Source of the DNA: Saccharum officinarum
Lineage: Eukaryota; Streptophyta; Magnoliopsida; Poales; Poaceae
Assembly: GCA_020631735.1 (NCBI GenBank)
Contig: CM036152.1
Span: forward strand, 149,369,307-149,433,306
Direction: 5' to 3'
Length of the DNA stretch: 64,000 bases
Positions within the stretch are counted from its first letter, which is position 1. Every line of letters starts with the position of its first letter. Made by a program: the position numbers and the translations under genes. Below the pieces are notes generated by a model that was given only the letters and a program-made list of their open reading frames with translations, did no database searches and was not told the DNA's origin. Below, piece by piece: positions 23,259 to 34,164 of the stretch.

Positions 23259-25436
23259 ATGGCTCAAGTTATGTTTAATCATGTTAATGGCAAGCCTCCA
23301 TTCTTTGATGGCGTCTCTTCCTTTGATCATTGGAAAAGGAAGATGAAGCAATATCTAGGCAATATACATGAGAAGGTTTGGGATGTGACCAAAGAAGGAT
23401 ACGTCATTCTTGATGAGGAAAACCTCACTCCAAATGACCGCATCAACAAACAATGCAATACGGCGGCACTTGACACAATCTATCGTGCCATTGATGATAA
23501 AGTATTTGAGCAAATCAAAGATCTTGAAAAGGCAAATGAGCTTTGGATAAGGCTTGAAGAAACATATGAAGGCACTTCAACGGTAAAAAGTGCCAAACTA
23601 TATATGCTCAAGGACAAGTTCTCCACATTCAAGATGAAGGATGATGAATCCATCCCGGAGATGTTCTATAGGCTCCAAGTCATTGTCAATGATCTCAAGG
23701 GGCTTGGGGAGAAGGTTGAGGACAAGGACTTCTCACACAAGTTCTTGATGTGCTTACCCAAGAAGTTTGCCACCTTGAGAAGAATGATCTTTAGAGAGGG
23801 ATTGGACAAGGTCAAACCAACCAATGTGCTTGGAGATATAATGACCGATGCCCAATACAATGATGATGAAGATGAGGTAGAAGAGAAGAAGGAAACCAAG
23901 GTCAAGCAAGAGAAGCCCATTGCATTCAAGGCTTCATCCTCTAAGGGCAAGAGCAAGGTTGATGATGATGATGATGATCCATTTGATGATGAGATCATGG
24001 CCCTTCTAGTGCAAAAGATGGGTCGGTTCATGAAGAAGAAAGGCTATGGTGCAAGAAAGAGAAGAGACTTCATGAAGGCAAAGGAGGTGCTTTGCTACAA
24101 TTGCAATAGCCCCGATCATGTAGTGGCAAAGTGCCCCTATGAAGACAAAAGATATAATGATGGGGAGTTAAAGTTGAAGAAGAACAAGAAGGAGAAGAAA
24201 GCAAAGAAGAGCTTCACTTTCAACAAGAAGAAGAAGGGTGGTGGTTATGTAGTCACTTGGGATAGTGACAACTCCGATAGTGATGATGATGAAAGCTCTA
24301 GTGATGATGAGAGGATCACTCGACGAGCCACTGCAAACATCGCCCTCTCCAACAAGCCATCCATCTTCGACACTACATCAACATGCCTTATGGCCAAGCC
24401 TACCAAGGTAAAACATGATGATAGTGATGATGATTCTTGTGCTAGTGATGATTGTAGGAGTGATGATGAGGAGGATGAGGACTACTCCAAGGATGATCTA
24501 TTAGGCATAATAGATCAAATGAGCAAGGGCTACAAGAGAACAACCAAGAAATACAAAATCTTGGAACAAGAGCTCATTGCCAAGAGCAATGAAAATGATG
24601 CCTTGATGGAGGAGCTTGTTGCTCTCAAAAAGAGTAAGGAGTGCAAAGGAATTGAACAAGAGCTCAAAGCTCTTAGGAAATCCTTTGATGAGCTAGAGGC
24701 TTCTCGTGAGTGTCTAAAGGAAGACCACGAGGATCTTGAAATTGCTCACACTAGGCTTAAGGAAGCCCACTCCACTCTACTTGAGCTCATCAAGGAAAAG
24801 GACCTTAAGTTGGAAAAGTTCATGAAGGAAGCTAAGGAGGAGCAAGTGATTGTCACTTGTGATATTGGACTAACATGTGATATTATTGATGATTCTTTAT
24901 TTGTTAGTCCTACTAATGCTTCATGTAGCTCATCATCATCCACCACAACCAACTCTACCTCTACTACTAGTGATTCATCACTTGTGGTTGAGACTCTCAA
25001 GAGAGAGGTGGATGATCTCACCCGCGCATTAGGCAACGCCTATGGTGGGGATGCCCGCTTGCTAAAATGCTTGGGTAGCCAAAGGTTCTCTCTTAACAAA
25101 GAGGGATTAGGCTATACTCCCAAGAAGGGCAAGGCGGCCTTTGCTACTCCTAAGCCTCGCTTTGTGAAGGGCAATGGTCGTTATTGCAATAGATGCAAGC
25201 AAGTTGGGCATCTAGAGATTAATTGTAATAAAATGAACAAGAACAAGAAAAATGCTAATGTACCTTATATTCCTTTTGATTCTTGTTATGTGCTTACCAA
25301 AGGTGATAAAGGTGTGCATGCTAGGTTTGTTGGTACACCAATTGTGGGCCCTAAGAAGAAGGCCATTTGGGTACCAAAGAGCTTAGTGACTAACCTCCAA
25401 GGACCCAAGCAAGTATGGGTACCTAAAAGACATTAA
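23259..25436 (+). CDS. Copia-2 gag polyprotein
   Basis: This 725-aa frame starts at the first ATG after the primer site. Residues 1 to about 240 form the capsid-like region of the UBN2/DUF4219 type. Two CCHC zinc knuckles follow, CYNCNSPDHVVAKC near residue 280 and CNRCKQVGHLEINC near residue 643. Between them are lysine-rich and Asp/Ser-rich stretches and a long Glu/Leu/Lys-rich segment (about 410-545) that looks like a coiled coil. The product packages element RNA into cytoplasmic particles. It ends with TAA at 25434; a second in-frame stop, TAG at 25446, precedes pol. The length is usual for SIRE-type gag and no internal stop is present. Confidence 0.92.
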   Translation: MAQVMFNHVNGKPPFFDGVSSFDHWKRKMKQYLGNIHEKVWDVTKEGYVILDEENLTPNDRINKQCNTAALDTIYRAIDDKVFEQIKDLEKANELWIRLEETYEGTSTVKSAKLYMLKDKFSTFKMKDDESIPEMFYRLQVIVNDLKGLGEKVEDKDFSHKFLMCLPKKFATLRRMIFREGLDKVKPTNVLGDIMTDAQYNDDEDEVEEKKETKVKQEKPIAFKASSSKGKSKVDDDDDDPFDDEIMALLVQKMGRFMKKKGYGARKRRDFMKAKEVLCYNCNSPDHVVAKCPYEDKRYNDGELKLKKNKKEKKAKKSFTFNKKKKGGGYVVTWDSDNSDSDDDESSSDDERITRRATANIALSNKPSIFDTTSTCLMAKPTKVKHDDSDDDSCASDDCRSDDEEDEDYSKDDLLGIIDQMSKGYKRTTKKYKILEQELIAKSNENDALMEELVALKKSKECKGIEQELKALRKSFDELEASRECLKEDHEDLEIAHTRLKEAHSTLLELIKEKDLKLEKFMKEAKEEQVIVTCDIGLTCDIIDDSLFVSPTNASCSSSSSTTTNSTSTTSDSSLVVETLKREVDDLTRALGNAYGGDARLLKCLGSQRFSLNKEGLGYTPKKGKAAFATPKPRFVKGNGRYCNRCKQVGHLEINCNKMNKNKKNANVPYIPFDSCYVLTKGDKGVHARFVGTPIVGPKKKAIWVPKSLVTNLQGPKQVWVPKRH

Positions 25437-25448
25437 ATTGTTTTGTAG

Positions 25449-28400
25449 GTAAATTACAAGGCCGGAGGAAGGCATTGGGTGCTTGATAGTGGGTGCTCTC
25501 AACATATGACCGGTGATTCAAGAATGTTCAACTCTCTCAAATCAAATGATAGTGGCATTGATAGCATCACATTTGGTGACAATAGCAAGGGTAATGTAAA
25601 GGCTCTTGGAAGGATTGCAATCTCAAATGATCATAGCATCTCCAATGTGCTACTAGTTGAAAAGCTCAATTTCAACTTGTTGTCGGTTGCTCAATTATGT
25701 GATCTCGGTTTCAAGTGCATATTTGGTGTTGATGATGTGGAGATAGTTAGTGTTGATGGCTCTAACTTGATCTTCAAAGGCTTTAGATATGAGAATCTAT
25801 ACTTGGTTGATTTCAATGCTAGTGACACTCAACTTTCAACATGCTTGCTCACCAAATCAAGTATGGGTTGGTTATGGCATAGAAGACTTGGTCATGTTGG
25901 CATGAAGCAATTGAACAAGTTAGTGAAGCATGACTTAGTTAGAGGCTTGAAGGATGTCACATTTGAGAAGGATAAGCTATGTAGTGCATGTCAAGCCGGA
26001 AAGCAAGTAGGCAACACTCATCCATTGAAGAGCATTATGAGTACTTCCAAGGCATTTGAGTTGTTGCACATGGATCTATTTGGGCCAACTACATACACAA
26101 GCATTGGTGGCAACAAGTATGGCTTTGTGATTGTGGATGATTTCACTAGATATACATGGGTATTCTTTCTTGTGGACAAGAGTGATGTATTTGACATATT
26201 CAAGAAGTTCATCAAGAGAGTGCAAAATGAGTTTGAGACCACAATCAAGAAAGTAAGAAGTGACAATGGAAGTGAGTTTAGAAACACAAGAGTTGATGAG
26301 CTATGTGATGAGCTTGGAATCAAACATCAATTCTCGGCCAAGTATACACCTCAATCTAATGGCTTAGTTGAGAGGAAAAATAGAACTTTGATTGATATGG
26401 CAAGATCAATGTTGAATGAGTATAATGTGAGTCATTCATTTTGGGCCGAAGCAATCAACACGGCTTGCTTCTATAGCAACCGCCTCTATTGCCACAAGTT
26501 TCTAGAGAAGACACCATATGAGATCTTAAATGGAAGAAAGCCCAACATTGCATACTTTCGGGTATTTGGTTGCAAATGCTACATCTTGAAGAAGGGCACT
26601 AGATTAAGCAAGTTTGAGAAGAAATGTGATGAAGGATTTCTACTTGGTTACTCAACTACTAGCAAAGCTTATAGAGTTTGGAATTTGGCTAGTGGTTTAC
26701 TTGAAGAAGTGCATGATGTTGAGTTTGATGAAACAAATGGTTCTCAAGATGAGGAAGATAACTTGGATGATGTGAGAGGAACTCAATTGACTAATGCTAT
26801 GAAAGAAATGGATATTGGTGATATTAGACCAAAGCAAGTTATTGATGTGGATGACAACAAAGATCAAGTGCTCCAAAGTCCAATTACACAAGCTAGTGGT
26901 TCTCTAATGCAAAATCAAGCTAGTACATCATCTCAAGTACAACAAAATCAACAAGTGGCTAGTTCATCATCTCCAACTCATGATCAACATCAACATTCAA
27001 GCAATCAAGTCCAAGTGCTTCAACCAACTAACATTGCAAGAGACCATCCATTGGATTCCATCATTGGTGACATACAAAGAGGAGTTCAAACTAGATCAAG
27101 ATTGGCATCGTTTTGTGCTCACTCATCTTTTGTGTCAATGGAAGAACCCAAGGACATTGATAGAGCATTGAGAGATCCGGATTGGGTAAATGCAATGCAT
27201 GAAGAGCTCAACAACTTCAAGAGAAATGAAGTATGGGAACTAGTTGAAAGGCCTAAGGATCACAATGTCATTGGAACAAGATGGGTCTTTCGCAACAAGC
27301 AAGATCAAGATGGGATAGTAGTAAGGAACAAAGCAAGACTAGTGGCTCAAGGTTACACACAAATAGAGGGTCTTGACTTTGGTGAAACTTATGCCCCGGT
27401 TGCAAGATTGGAAGCAATTAGGATCTTACTTGCCTATGCTTGTGCTCACAATATCAAGCTATATCAAATGGATGTGAAGAGTGCATTTCTCAATGGGTAC
27501 ATTCAAGAGGAGGTGTATGTGGAGCAACCTCCCGGTTTTGAAGATGACAAGAAACCCAATCATGTATACAAGTTGAGAAAAGCTTTGTATGGATTGAAGC
27601 AAGCACCTAGAGCATGGTATGAAAGATTGAGGGACTTCTTGCTATCCAAAGGATTTGTCATGGGCAAAGTTGATACAACACTATTCACCAAGAAGATTGG
27701 GAAAGACTTGTTTGTGTTGCAAATATATGTTGATGATATCATATTCGGTTCAACCAATCAAGATTATTGTGATGAGTTTGGGAAAATGATGGCAAAGGAA
27801 TTTGAAATGTCAATGATTGGTGAACTTAGTTTCTTTCTTGGACTTCAAATCAAACAAATGAAGGAAGGAACATTTGTAAGCCAAACCAAGTACATCAAAG
27901 ATATGCTCAAGAAGTTTGGCATGGAAGATGCAAAGAGTATTACAACTCCAATGGGCACTAGTGGAAGCTTGGATAGTGACAAGAGTGGCAACATGGTGGA
28001 TCAAAAGCTATATAGATCGATGATTGGTAGCCTACTCTATGTGACGGCATCAAGGCCCGATGTGATGTTTAGTGTATGCATGTGTGCAAGATTTCAAGCC
28101 TCACCAAGAGAAAGTCATTTGAAGGCAACAAAGAGAATATTGAGGTACTTAAAGCATACACAAGATGTTGGATTGTGGTATCCCAAAGGTGCAAGTTTTG
28201 AGCTAGTTGGATATTCGGATTCCGACTATGCCGGTGATAAAGTGGAGAGAAAGAGCACTTCCGGGACTTGTCAATTGTTGGGAAGATCACTTGTCTCATG
28301 GTCATCCAAGAAGCAAAATAGTATTGCACTATCTACCGCCGAAGCCGAATACATCGCCGCGGGTAGTTGTTGTGCACAAATCTTGTGGATGAAGGCAACA

Positions 28401-28679
28401 TTGAAGGATTTTGGAATCAATTTCAAGAATGTGCCATTGCTATGTGACAATGAAAGTGCCGTGAAGCTAACTAACAATCCGATTCAACATCAAAGAACAA
28501 AGCATATTGATGTTCGTCATCATTTTATTAGAGATCATCAACAAAAGGGTGACATTGCCATTGAGAGTGTGGGCACCGAAGATCAATTAGCCGATCTATT
28601 CACCAAGCCACTTGATGAGAAGAGATTTCACAAGCTAAAGAATGAGTTGAACATACTTGACTTCTCCAACATGAGTTGA
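25449..28679 (+). CDS. Copia-2 pol: protease, integrase, RT, RNase H
   Basis: The frame is open from the codon after TAG (25446-25448) to TGA at 28677. It is in the same frame as gag and has no ATG near its start, so it must be made by readthrough, an unrecognised processing event or a reverted stop. Numbering from the VLDSG codon at 25479, the protease DSG is at 3-5, the integrase zinc-binding region begins near 131 (WHRRLGH), and the integrase core acidic residues are near 199 (MDLFGP), 262 (DNGSEF) and 300 (GLVERKN). The RT domain begins about 583, YVDD is near 749, and RNase H is from about 912 (SDSDYAGD) to KHIDVRHHF and the LADLFTK end. All expected motifs are intact. The order, with integrase before RT, is diagnostic of copia. 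Confidence 0.93.
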   Translation, partial: VNYKAGGRHWVLDSGCSQHMTGDSRMFNSLKSNDSGIDSITFGDNSKGNVKALGRIAISNDHSISNVLLVEKLNFNLLSVAQLCDLGFKCIFGVDDVEIVSVDGSNLIFKGFRYENLYLVDFNASDTQLSTCLLTKSSMGWLWHRRLGHVGMKQLNKLVKHDLVRGLKDVTFEKDKLCSACQAGKQVGNTHPLKSIMSTSKAFELLHMDLFGPTTYTSIGGNKYGFVIVDDFTRYTWVFFLVDKSDVFDIFKKFIKRVQNEFETTIKKVRSDNGSEFRNTRVDELCDELGIKHQFSAKYTPQSNGLVERKNRTLIDMARSMLNEYNVSHSFWAEAINTACFYSNRLYCHKFLEKTPYEILNGRKPNIAYFRVFGCKCYILKKGTRLSKFEKKCDEGFLLGYSTTSKAYRVWNLASGLLEEVHDVEFDETNGSQDEEDNLDDVRGTQLTNAMKEMDIGDIRPKQVIDVDDNKDQVLQSPITQASGSLMQNQASTSSQVQQNQQVASSSSPTHDQHQHSSNQVQVLQPTNIARDHPLDSIIGDIQRGVQTRSRLASFCAHSSFVSMEEPKDIDRALRDPDWVNAMHEELNNFKRNEVWELVERPKDHNVIGTRWVFRNKQDQDGIVVRNKARLVAQGYTQIEGLDFGETYAPVARLEAIRILLAYACAHNIKLYQMDVKSAFLNGYIQEEVYVEQPPGFEDDKKPNHVYKLRKALYGLKQAPRAWYERLRDFLLSKGFVMGKVDTTLFTKKIGKDLFVLQIYVDDIIFGSTNQDYCDEFGKMMAKEFEMSMIGELSFFLGLQIKQMKEGTFVSQTKYIKDMLKKFGMEDAKSITTPMGTSGSLDSDKSGNMVDQKLYRSMIGSLLYVTASRPDVMFSVCMCARFQASPRESHLKATKRILRYLKHTQDVGLWYPKGASFELVGYSDSDYAGDKVERKSTSGTCQLLGRSLVSWSSKKQNSIALSTAEAEYIAAGSCCAQILWMKATLKDFGINFKNVPLLCDNESAVKLTNNPIQHQRTKHIDVRHHFIRDHQQKGDIAIESVGTEDQLADLFTKPLDEKRFHKLKNELNILDFSNMS

Positions 28680-29831
28680 TGCACCCCATATATGACATGC
28701 CTCTCCTTCGAGCCCCAAGGTACAATTGGTTGACATGTCATACATTCTATGCTAAGGACTTGTTTAGTGCATCTAGTCATAATTTATATGTTCTAGGCTC
28801 ATTCATGAAAATCAAATGAATTTGAAGTTTATATGGTGCCACTATTGTTTCCATGACTTGTATGATCTAGTGGTAGCATATAACTTGTTTAAGTAGCTTG
28901 TGATCCTAAGTATTTAATCTAGAAAACTTGTCTAAATATTTGCTTCAACATGGTGCATGATAACCCTTCTAGTGAGGTGTGAAGAAGCTTGCCCTTGGAT
29001 CAAACCGAAGTATTTTATTTATGCAAGCAATCTAGGTTGAATCATAAACTTGATCCTCACCCCATATTTCAACATGATAATCTATCTAAAGTTTGCCCCT
29101 TGTGGTCAATTGGTGCCAAAGGGGGAGAAAATATTGTTCACAAAGATAGAACTCAAAGGGGAAGACAATGTTGTGGGGGAGAAAAATGTTGTTCACAAGA
29201 TAGATTCTAAAAGGGGAGAATTGATAAAAGAAGGGGATCAACTAAAATTTTGAGCACACAAGTAGGGGGAGCAAGCTCTTTAAACATGAATGTTGCATTT
29301 CTATGTGCACTTCATATGTATGATGCATAGTTATGCATTTCGTTTTCTCCGATACATTGCTTGTGTGGTGACTTGCTAGTATAATTTGAATGATGCATTG
29401 TGGTACTAGCATGAATAGGAAGTAGTTAGATTTTTCTTGCTTCATGTTTTTCAAAGTGGTACTAGAGCCTTGCTTATAATGTTGATCTCACGAGGTTTCT
29501 AGTTATGTTTGTGCTTTTCCAAGTGGAATCTAACTACACAAGGTGCTAAGATGGTGTTTATCGCAACTCCGATGGTATCACGCTTCAAAGGTCTATAATC
29601 TAAAACACTTAGCACCTATTGGTAGACAATGCTCCTAATCTTTCCTATCTAACATGTATGCTTCCAAAATCCAAACATATAGCATACATGTAGGGGGAGC
29701 CATTGCTATCAATTTGAATTCATGATCACATGTCCATAATTCTTACACATGGTAATATACTTGGACAATGTGACATGGGTTCAATCAAAATTTTATCATA
29801 ATATCTTTGTGAAAGGTTTGTCACCAATTAC
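28680..29831 (+). other. Copia-2 3' untranslated segment with repeated purine tracts
   Basis: No frame of useful length remains after pol, so an env-like gene is absent. Purine-rich blocks of the form aagggggaga recur, for example near 29121, 29157, 29176, 29213, 29268 and 29692, before the terminal tract at 29835. Parts of 29100-29230 are imperfect direct repeats (gttcacaa-gata modules). Multiple polypurine-like blocks are a known trait of SIRE/Maximus elements. Confidence 0.75.
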
Positions 29832-29846
29832 CAACAAGGGGGAGAT
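29832..29846 (+). other. Copia-2 polypurine tract
   Basis: The sequence aacaagggggagat directly precedes the 3' LTR. It is the usual RNase H-resistant primer for plus-strand synthesis in this class. Confidence 0.88.
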
Positions 29847-31829
29847 TGAAAGTCCTATGTTTGGTGTTGGTAATTAGTGACAATACCTAAGTACTAATCC
29901 TATGCCTAAGTTGTATGTAGCATATGAGGATTAGTACATTCCAAGGTTGGTGGCAAGATGGACATGGTGATCATGATGGCCACACTTGGATTTGGACGCA
30001 ACCCTACGTGATCAAGGCAAAGGTATATGCTTAAGGGTTGTGTTTTAGTAACCAAGACACCTAGTGGGTGTGGTTACATTATAGGATAGATAGCCGTACT
30101 ATAAAGAGGGGAATGACGCGGCTATTGAACTCCTAAGTGCCTCTAGGTGTGCATTTCATGTCATATGCATTTGGATAGAACTAATAACGCCTCGAAAAAT
30201 GATTGTGAAAATGCTAACACACATGCACATGGTGATGATCACTTGGTGATGTTAGCACATTTACGACGGCGTTGGAGTTTGAGCGGTAGAGAGGGTTTGG
30301 GGTCTTCTCTCCCTCCCGCCGAGCGTGCGAGCGCGGGATTCAGGCGATTTCGGGGATATGAAATGCCTATTTTCCACTACGCCGGAAGTCAGAAAAAGAA
30401 ACGGAGGCGAACGAAGGTCACAGAGGTGACCGGACGCTGAACCGGACGCGGTCCTTGCATGACCGGACGCGTCCGGTCAGTGTTCAGTGTCTGCGCGTTT
30501 TTCAGTTTGTTGATCGGACGCGAGGCGCGTCCGGTCACTGATGATCGGACGCGTCCGGTCATTCAGGGAGCTTACTGGACTCTAACCGGACGCTGTCACT
30601 GTCGCGTCCGGTCATTTTCTTTAGCGCGTCCGGTCACTATTTCATTGAGCGCTGCTCAGGCGACCAGCGCGTCCGGTCCTTCACGGGACCAGCGCGTCCG
30701 GTCGTTCCCGGCGCGTCCGGTCAGTTGGACCAGCGCGTCCGGTCGTTGCTTCGCAGTTAGCCGTTAGGCGACCAGCGCGTCCGGTCGTTTGGACCAGCGC
30801 GTCCGGTCAGTACTTCACGAGTTAGCCGTTGGGCGACCGGCGCGTCCGGTCAGTTGGACCAGCGCGTCCGGTCAGCCCGATTTCGGCTGTTTAAGTTTCT
30901 AACGGCTATATTCGAAGGGGTACGTCTATAAATACTCGTTGGTCGGCTCAAGGCTCTCACTCTCGAACATTTGACATACTTGTGAGCACTTTGAGCTAAG
31001 CAACTCTCCTCCCACTCATCTCTCTTGCTTCTTTGCATATTCGAAGTGAGATTGAGTGATCCAAGTGCATTTGCATTGTGAGATAGCATCTAGTTGGCAC
31101 TTGGTGGTTGATTTGCTGCGGGATTCTTGTTTCTCTTGGTGGTTGCCGCCACCTAGACGGCTTGGAGCAGCTTGGAGGCGTTGGCAAGAGTTGGTGTTTG
31201 TTCTTGGCCACCTCCGGTGATTGTGAGGGGTTTGTGCCTACCTCGGCGAAGCGCCAAAGGCAACATTAGTATATTGCTCGTGTCATTGAAACCTTTTGCC
31301 ATTTGGTAGGTTCTTGTGGCGCCTTTTGAGAGGCTCGGTGTGTGACCGATTAGCCACCGAACCACGTGGTGAAGAGGGACACAACGGGGACTAGCGTGCC
31401 GGCAAGCACGTGAACCTCGGGATAAATCTTCGTGTCATCACTTTCATATTGTGATTGATTGATCCTGGTGTTTGGTTATCTTGGTATTCATTGTTGATCA
31501 TATTGGTTGGCTCAATACTTCGTCCCTCGGTGATACCCTCCTATCTCTCTTGTATTAATTTCTTAGTTATCTTTGCTAGCTAGTTAGCTTAGCTAGAGTA
31601 GTTCTCTTGTGTAGCTTGCTAGTTGTAGTTGTACTTAACTTCTCGGTTTGACTTGTGCGGTTGAGTGCAAATACTAGAATTGTGAATTGGATAGGTGGCT
31701 TGCAAACACCCATAGGCTAAGCAAAACTCGCATCTCGCTATTTGTTATATTGATAAACTTGTTTAGCTTGTCGTTGTAGAAAATTTTAATAGGCTATTCA
31801 CCCCCCCCTCTAGCCATCAAGACCTTTCA
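29847..31829 (+). repeat. Copia-2 3' LTR
   Basis: It is 1983 bp with ends TGAAAG and CTTTCA. A CGTCCGGTC array at about 30425-30885 parallels the one in the 5' LTR. Divergence from the 5' LTR is concentrated in about 30155-30420. The flank after 31829 is a PIF/Harbinger transposase remnant and carries no copy of the left flank. Confidence 0.93.
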
Positions 31830-32193
31830 GTTGGGCATGATCTAAAAATGAGGTTGTTGCGTGGCACTTATAAGCCCTCTTTAGAGACTATTAGTAGGCA
31901 CTTTTTCTGATGCATTATCAGCTATTCTATCTTTAAGTGGTGAAGCAATTCTTTGCATGCTTAGAGATATGAAGACTTCATTTCGAAATGCTTTAAAATC
32001 CACCGAGTCATTACCATTGCCTCAGGTCACTCCTCCTACTAAAATACTTACTGCACTTGAACAAATACCAGATTTAGCTAGATGTGACCTTTTGCGAGCT
32101 TATGGGAAGCTGATCCTTAATGAACGTTTATTTCAAGCACTTATGGAACTTCCTATGGACTTCAAGAAAGAATGGCTCCTTACGTTGAATTAG
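31830..32193 (+). pseudogene. Harbinger transposase fragment joined to Myb-like ORF end
   Basis: From 31830 the frame reads VGHDLKMRLLRGTYK and SLETISRHF, the conserved block ahead of the DDE nuclease of PIF/Harbinger transposases. A 1-nt shift near 31905 moves it to another frame that continues SDALSAILSLSGE. It then passes into a peptide (open to TAG at 32191-32193) ending LERLFQALMELP-type sequence: the segment DLLRAYGKLILNERLFQALM matches the C-terminal tail of the Myb/SANT-like partner proteins encoded by these transposons. The middle of both proteins is deleted. No active product is expected. Confidence 0.6.
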
Positions 32194-32727
32194 AGCAATG
32201 GTGTTTGATCGAGGGATGTAATGTACGCTTGCTGTTATGTAATATGGAGCTGCCTATGTACTCTTGTTGTTATGGCCCCTTTTAAATTAGGTGTTGTGAA
32301 ATGTCGTGGTACTTGTAAGAGAGTTGGAATATTGATCAAGTATTGACTCTATAATAGATGCTTGTGATCAACATTTATGTGTTGCTATCATCGATTATTT
32401 TCCACGTTTTTAATGATATTATTTCAGTTTCTACTATTTTTTTGAATATTTTCATGGTTTTTTTTGTAAAGTGATAATATAATCATCCAATAAATGTGCA
32501 AGTTGTGAAATACATATTACAATGCATTTACATCATTGTAGACAACCCAGACTACAATTCAACGTTTGTACATCCAAACAGGAATTGGAATTGGTTGATT
32601 CCAGCAATCAACTACTTACACATCCAAACAATGGCATTGATATTTGAGGTCATTTCCAATTCCCCTCAGCTTTGGTATTCTGGGCCAATTCAATTCCTCA
32701 GCCTGAATATCTATATCCAAACAGAGC
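31830..32727 (+). mobile_element. PIF/Harbinger transposon remnant (3' part)
   Basis: It begins directly at the copia LTR with a transposase fragment, continues with the C-terminal part of the Myb/SANT-like accessory ORF, then a 3' non-coding region, and ends in a terminal repeat reading gctctgtttggat on the minus strand. The end at 32727 is followed by TTA, the 3-bp target typical of this superfamily. The 5' part of the element is absent from the window. Confidence 0.62.
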
Positions 32728-32774
32728 TTAAAGCAATTTTAACTTATGAAAGAGACGACAAAACCATTTGAGGC

Positions 32775-33041
32775 CTAAGACGTCACGGGAGCTGGGTAGA
32801 TTGCGCACAATTGGCTAATCTTACCTAGTATGCACGAGGCAAGACAATGATGGAAGTCGGTGGAAGTGTCCTGATATTGGCAATGATGAACTGACGATAA
32901 ATACAGGGTGACCAAGAAGCGACATGAGATGTGCGAAGGTGTCCCCTCGGCATCGTGTGCCCAGCCTAGCCATATGGTTGAGGTCGTAGAGTCTGGTGTA
33001 GTCGACACCGATGTCGAAGTAGGTACAGGTGAGATCAACAA
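32775..33041 (-). other. Open block of unknown origin
   Basis: Two overlapping minus-strand frames are open here. One begins near 33035 and reads about 70 codons (including VDYTRLYDLNHMARLG) before a TAA near 32825; it looks more protein-like than its neighbours. No family was recognised. It may be an exon captured by a transposon or chance; there is no start codon context or flanking exon to support a gene. Confidence 0.25.
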
Positions 33042-33158
33042 GTATCTCGTTCAGTGATCGAAAAAATACAGGACATGAGGGTCCGATGTCGCGATGGCGT
33101 GATGAGCGGCCACCATGGTACGGGTCCCAATAGTGGTTTTACAAATGATTCTTTTGTA

Positions 33159-33413
33159 CTCTATCCGTTCTTTTTTACTTGTCACAGTAGCTTTGTCCAA
33201 AGTCAAAGCTGGCTAAGTTTGACCATCCTTTCAAAAAAATCTTATAGTTTCACAATAAATAAATTATATGTTATTAAAGTATTTCTTATAGTGAATTTAA
33301 AAACATAAATCTTATATCAGGAACTAATATAATAATTTGAAATTGATGGTCAAAGATATAAATGTTTCACTTAGGACAAAGCTAATACGAGATGTAAATA
33401 AAAATAGAGGAAG
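33159..33413. mobile_element. Stowaway-like MITE
   Basis: The ends are inverted (ctctatccgttctttttta and its degenerate complement ending tagaggaag), with TA on both sides (33157-33158 and 33414-33415). It is 255 bp and AT rich inside with no coding capacity. The terminal sequence is the common grass Stowaway/mariner end CTCCCTCCG in decayed form. Confidence 0.68.
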
Positions 33414-33671
33414 TACTACAATATGTTAGTATATTGTTCTGTGTTATATATCTAGTTAAATTTAAAAGTATTAGACTTCTTGAAAAATAAAAATTATATT
33501 TTTTTAGGATAGAGGGAGTACACTAAAAGCATTGAAATAAAGTTGCCGGACTCAGGTATAAAGACCATGGATAGTCCATTTTTACAGGAACTACCTCTGT
33601 CCATAAAAGAATGTAACTGTGAGTTACGTGCCACTTGAAGTGTTTCATGTTTGACCAAATTTTAGTAAATA

Positions 33672-33928
33672 CTCCCTCCGGTCTATTTTATCTGGCGCAT
33701 ATGCATATCAAGATTCAAACTTTAAAACCTTTGACCAATAATTAGGCTAATAATTTTTAACTATTACAATACGAACTTTATATGATTAAATTTGTAAGGA
33801 ATTATACTATCTAATGATAATAAGTTTATAAGCATAAATAATATAATATAAAACAAATGAATGGTCAGAGTGTAATCTAGTAGACCGTGTCATTCTAACT
33901 TGCGTCAGATAAAATGGACCGGAGGGAG
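33672..33928. mobile_element. Stowaway MITE
   Basis: The terminal repeats ctccctccggtc...gaccggagggag are nearly perfect, with TA duplicated on each side (33670-33671, 33929-33930). It is 257 bp and non-coding. It sits right after the left end of what looks like another decayed Stowaway copy (ctacctctgtcc at about 33590), suggesting insertion of one into another. Confidence 0.85.
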
Positions 33929-34164
33929 TAATATTCACATGGGGACACTCAAAGTGACTCCTCTTTGCTAGCGGACATGCAAAATAGAGCAATTTGCTGG
34001 TGGACACTGTCGTTGCTGTTAAATTTGCTCCTGGCCGCCGCGATCAATAAAATATTTATTTCTTGCTTTTGCAGAGAGAGAAAAGAGGTGAAATATTATT
34101 TTTGCCCCTGGCTCCTTCATCCTCTCTCCCTTTCTCTTTTTTTTAACTCAACTCGCTTGGTTGT

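Larger units (their letters stand above)
21224..31829 (+). mobile_element. Copia-2: SIRE/Maximus-type LTR retrotransposon
   Basis: It is a 10.6-kb element with two LTRs of about 1.98 kb (TGAAAG...CTTTCA), a tRNA-Met primer site, gag and pol in the same frame, a 1.1-kb non-coding 3' segment and a polypurine tract. The long gag with two CCHC knuckles, the domain order protease, integrase, RT, RNase H, and the repeated polypurine blocks after pol fit the SIRE/Maximus lineage (Opie and Ji relatives). The flanks do not match: gccac before, gttgg after. On the left it sits in the gypsy-like LTR, on the right in a Harbinger remnant. This implies a recombinant between two insertions, or a misassembly. 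All pol motifs look intact. Confidence 0.93.

Noticed and set aside
28680..29831. Possible env-like gene after copia pol, known in some SIRE elements
   Set aside because: No frame over about 75 codons and no signal peptide or membrane segment is present.
3941..31834. Idea that accgg before copia-1 and gttgg after copia-2 are a diverged target duplication
   Set aside because: Only two of five bases match, and the sequence before 3941 does not continue the Harbinger transposase found after 31829, so they are not one insertion site.
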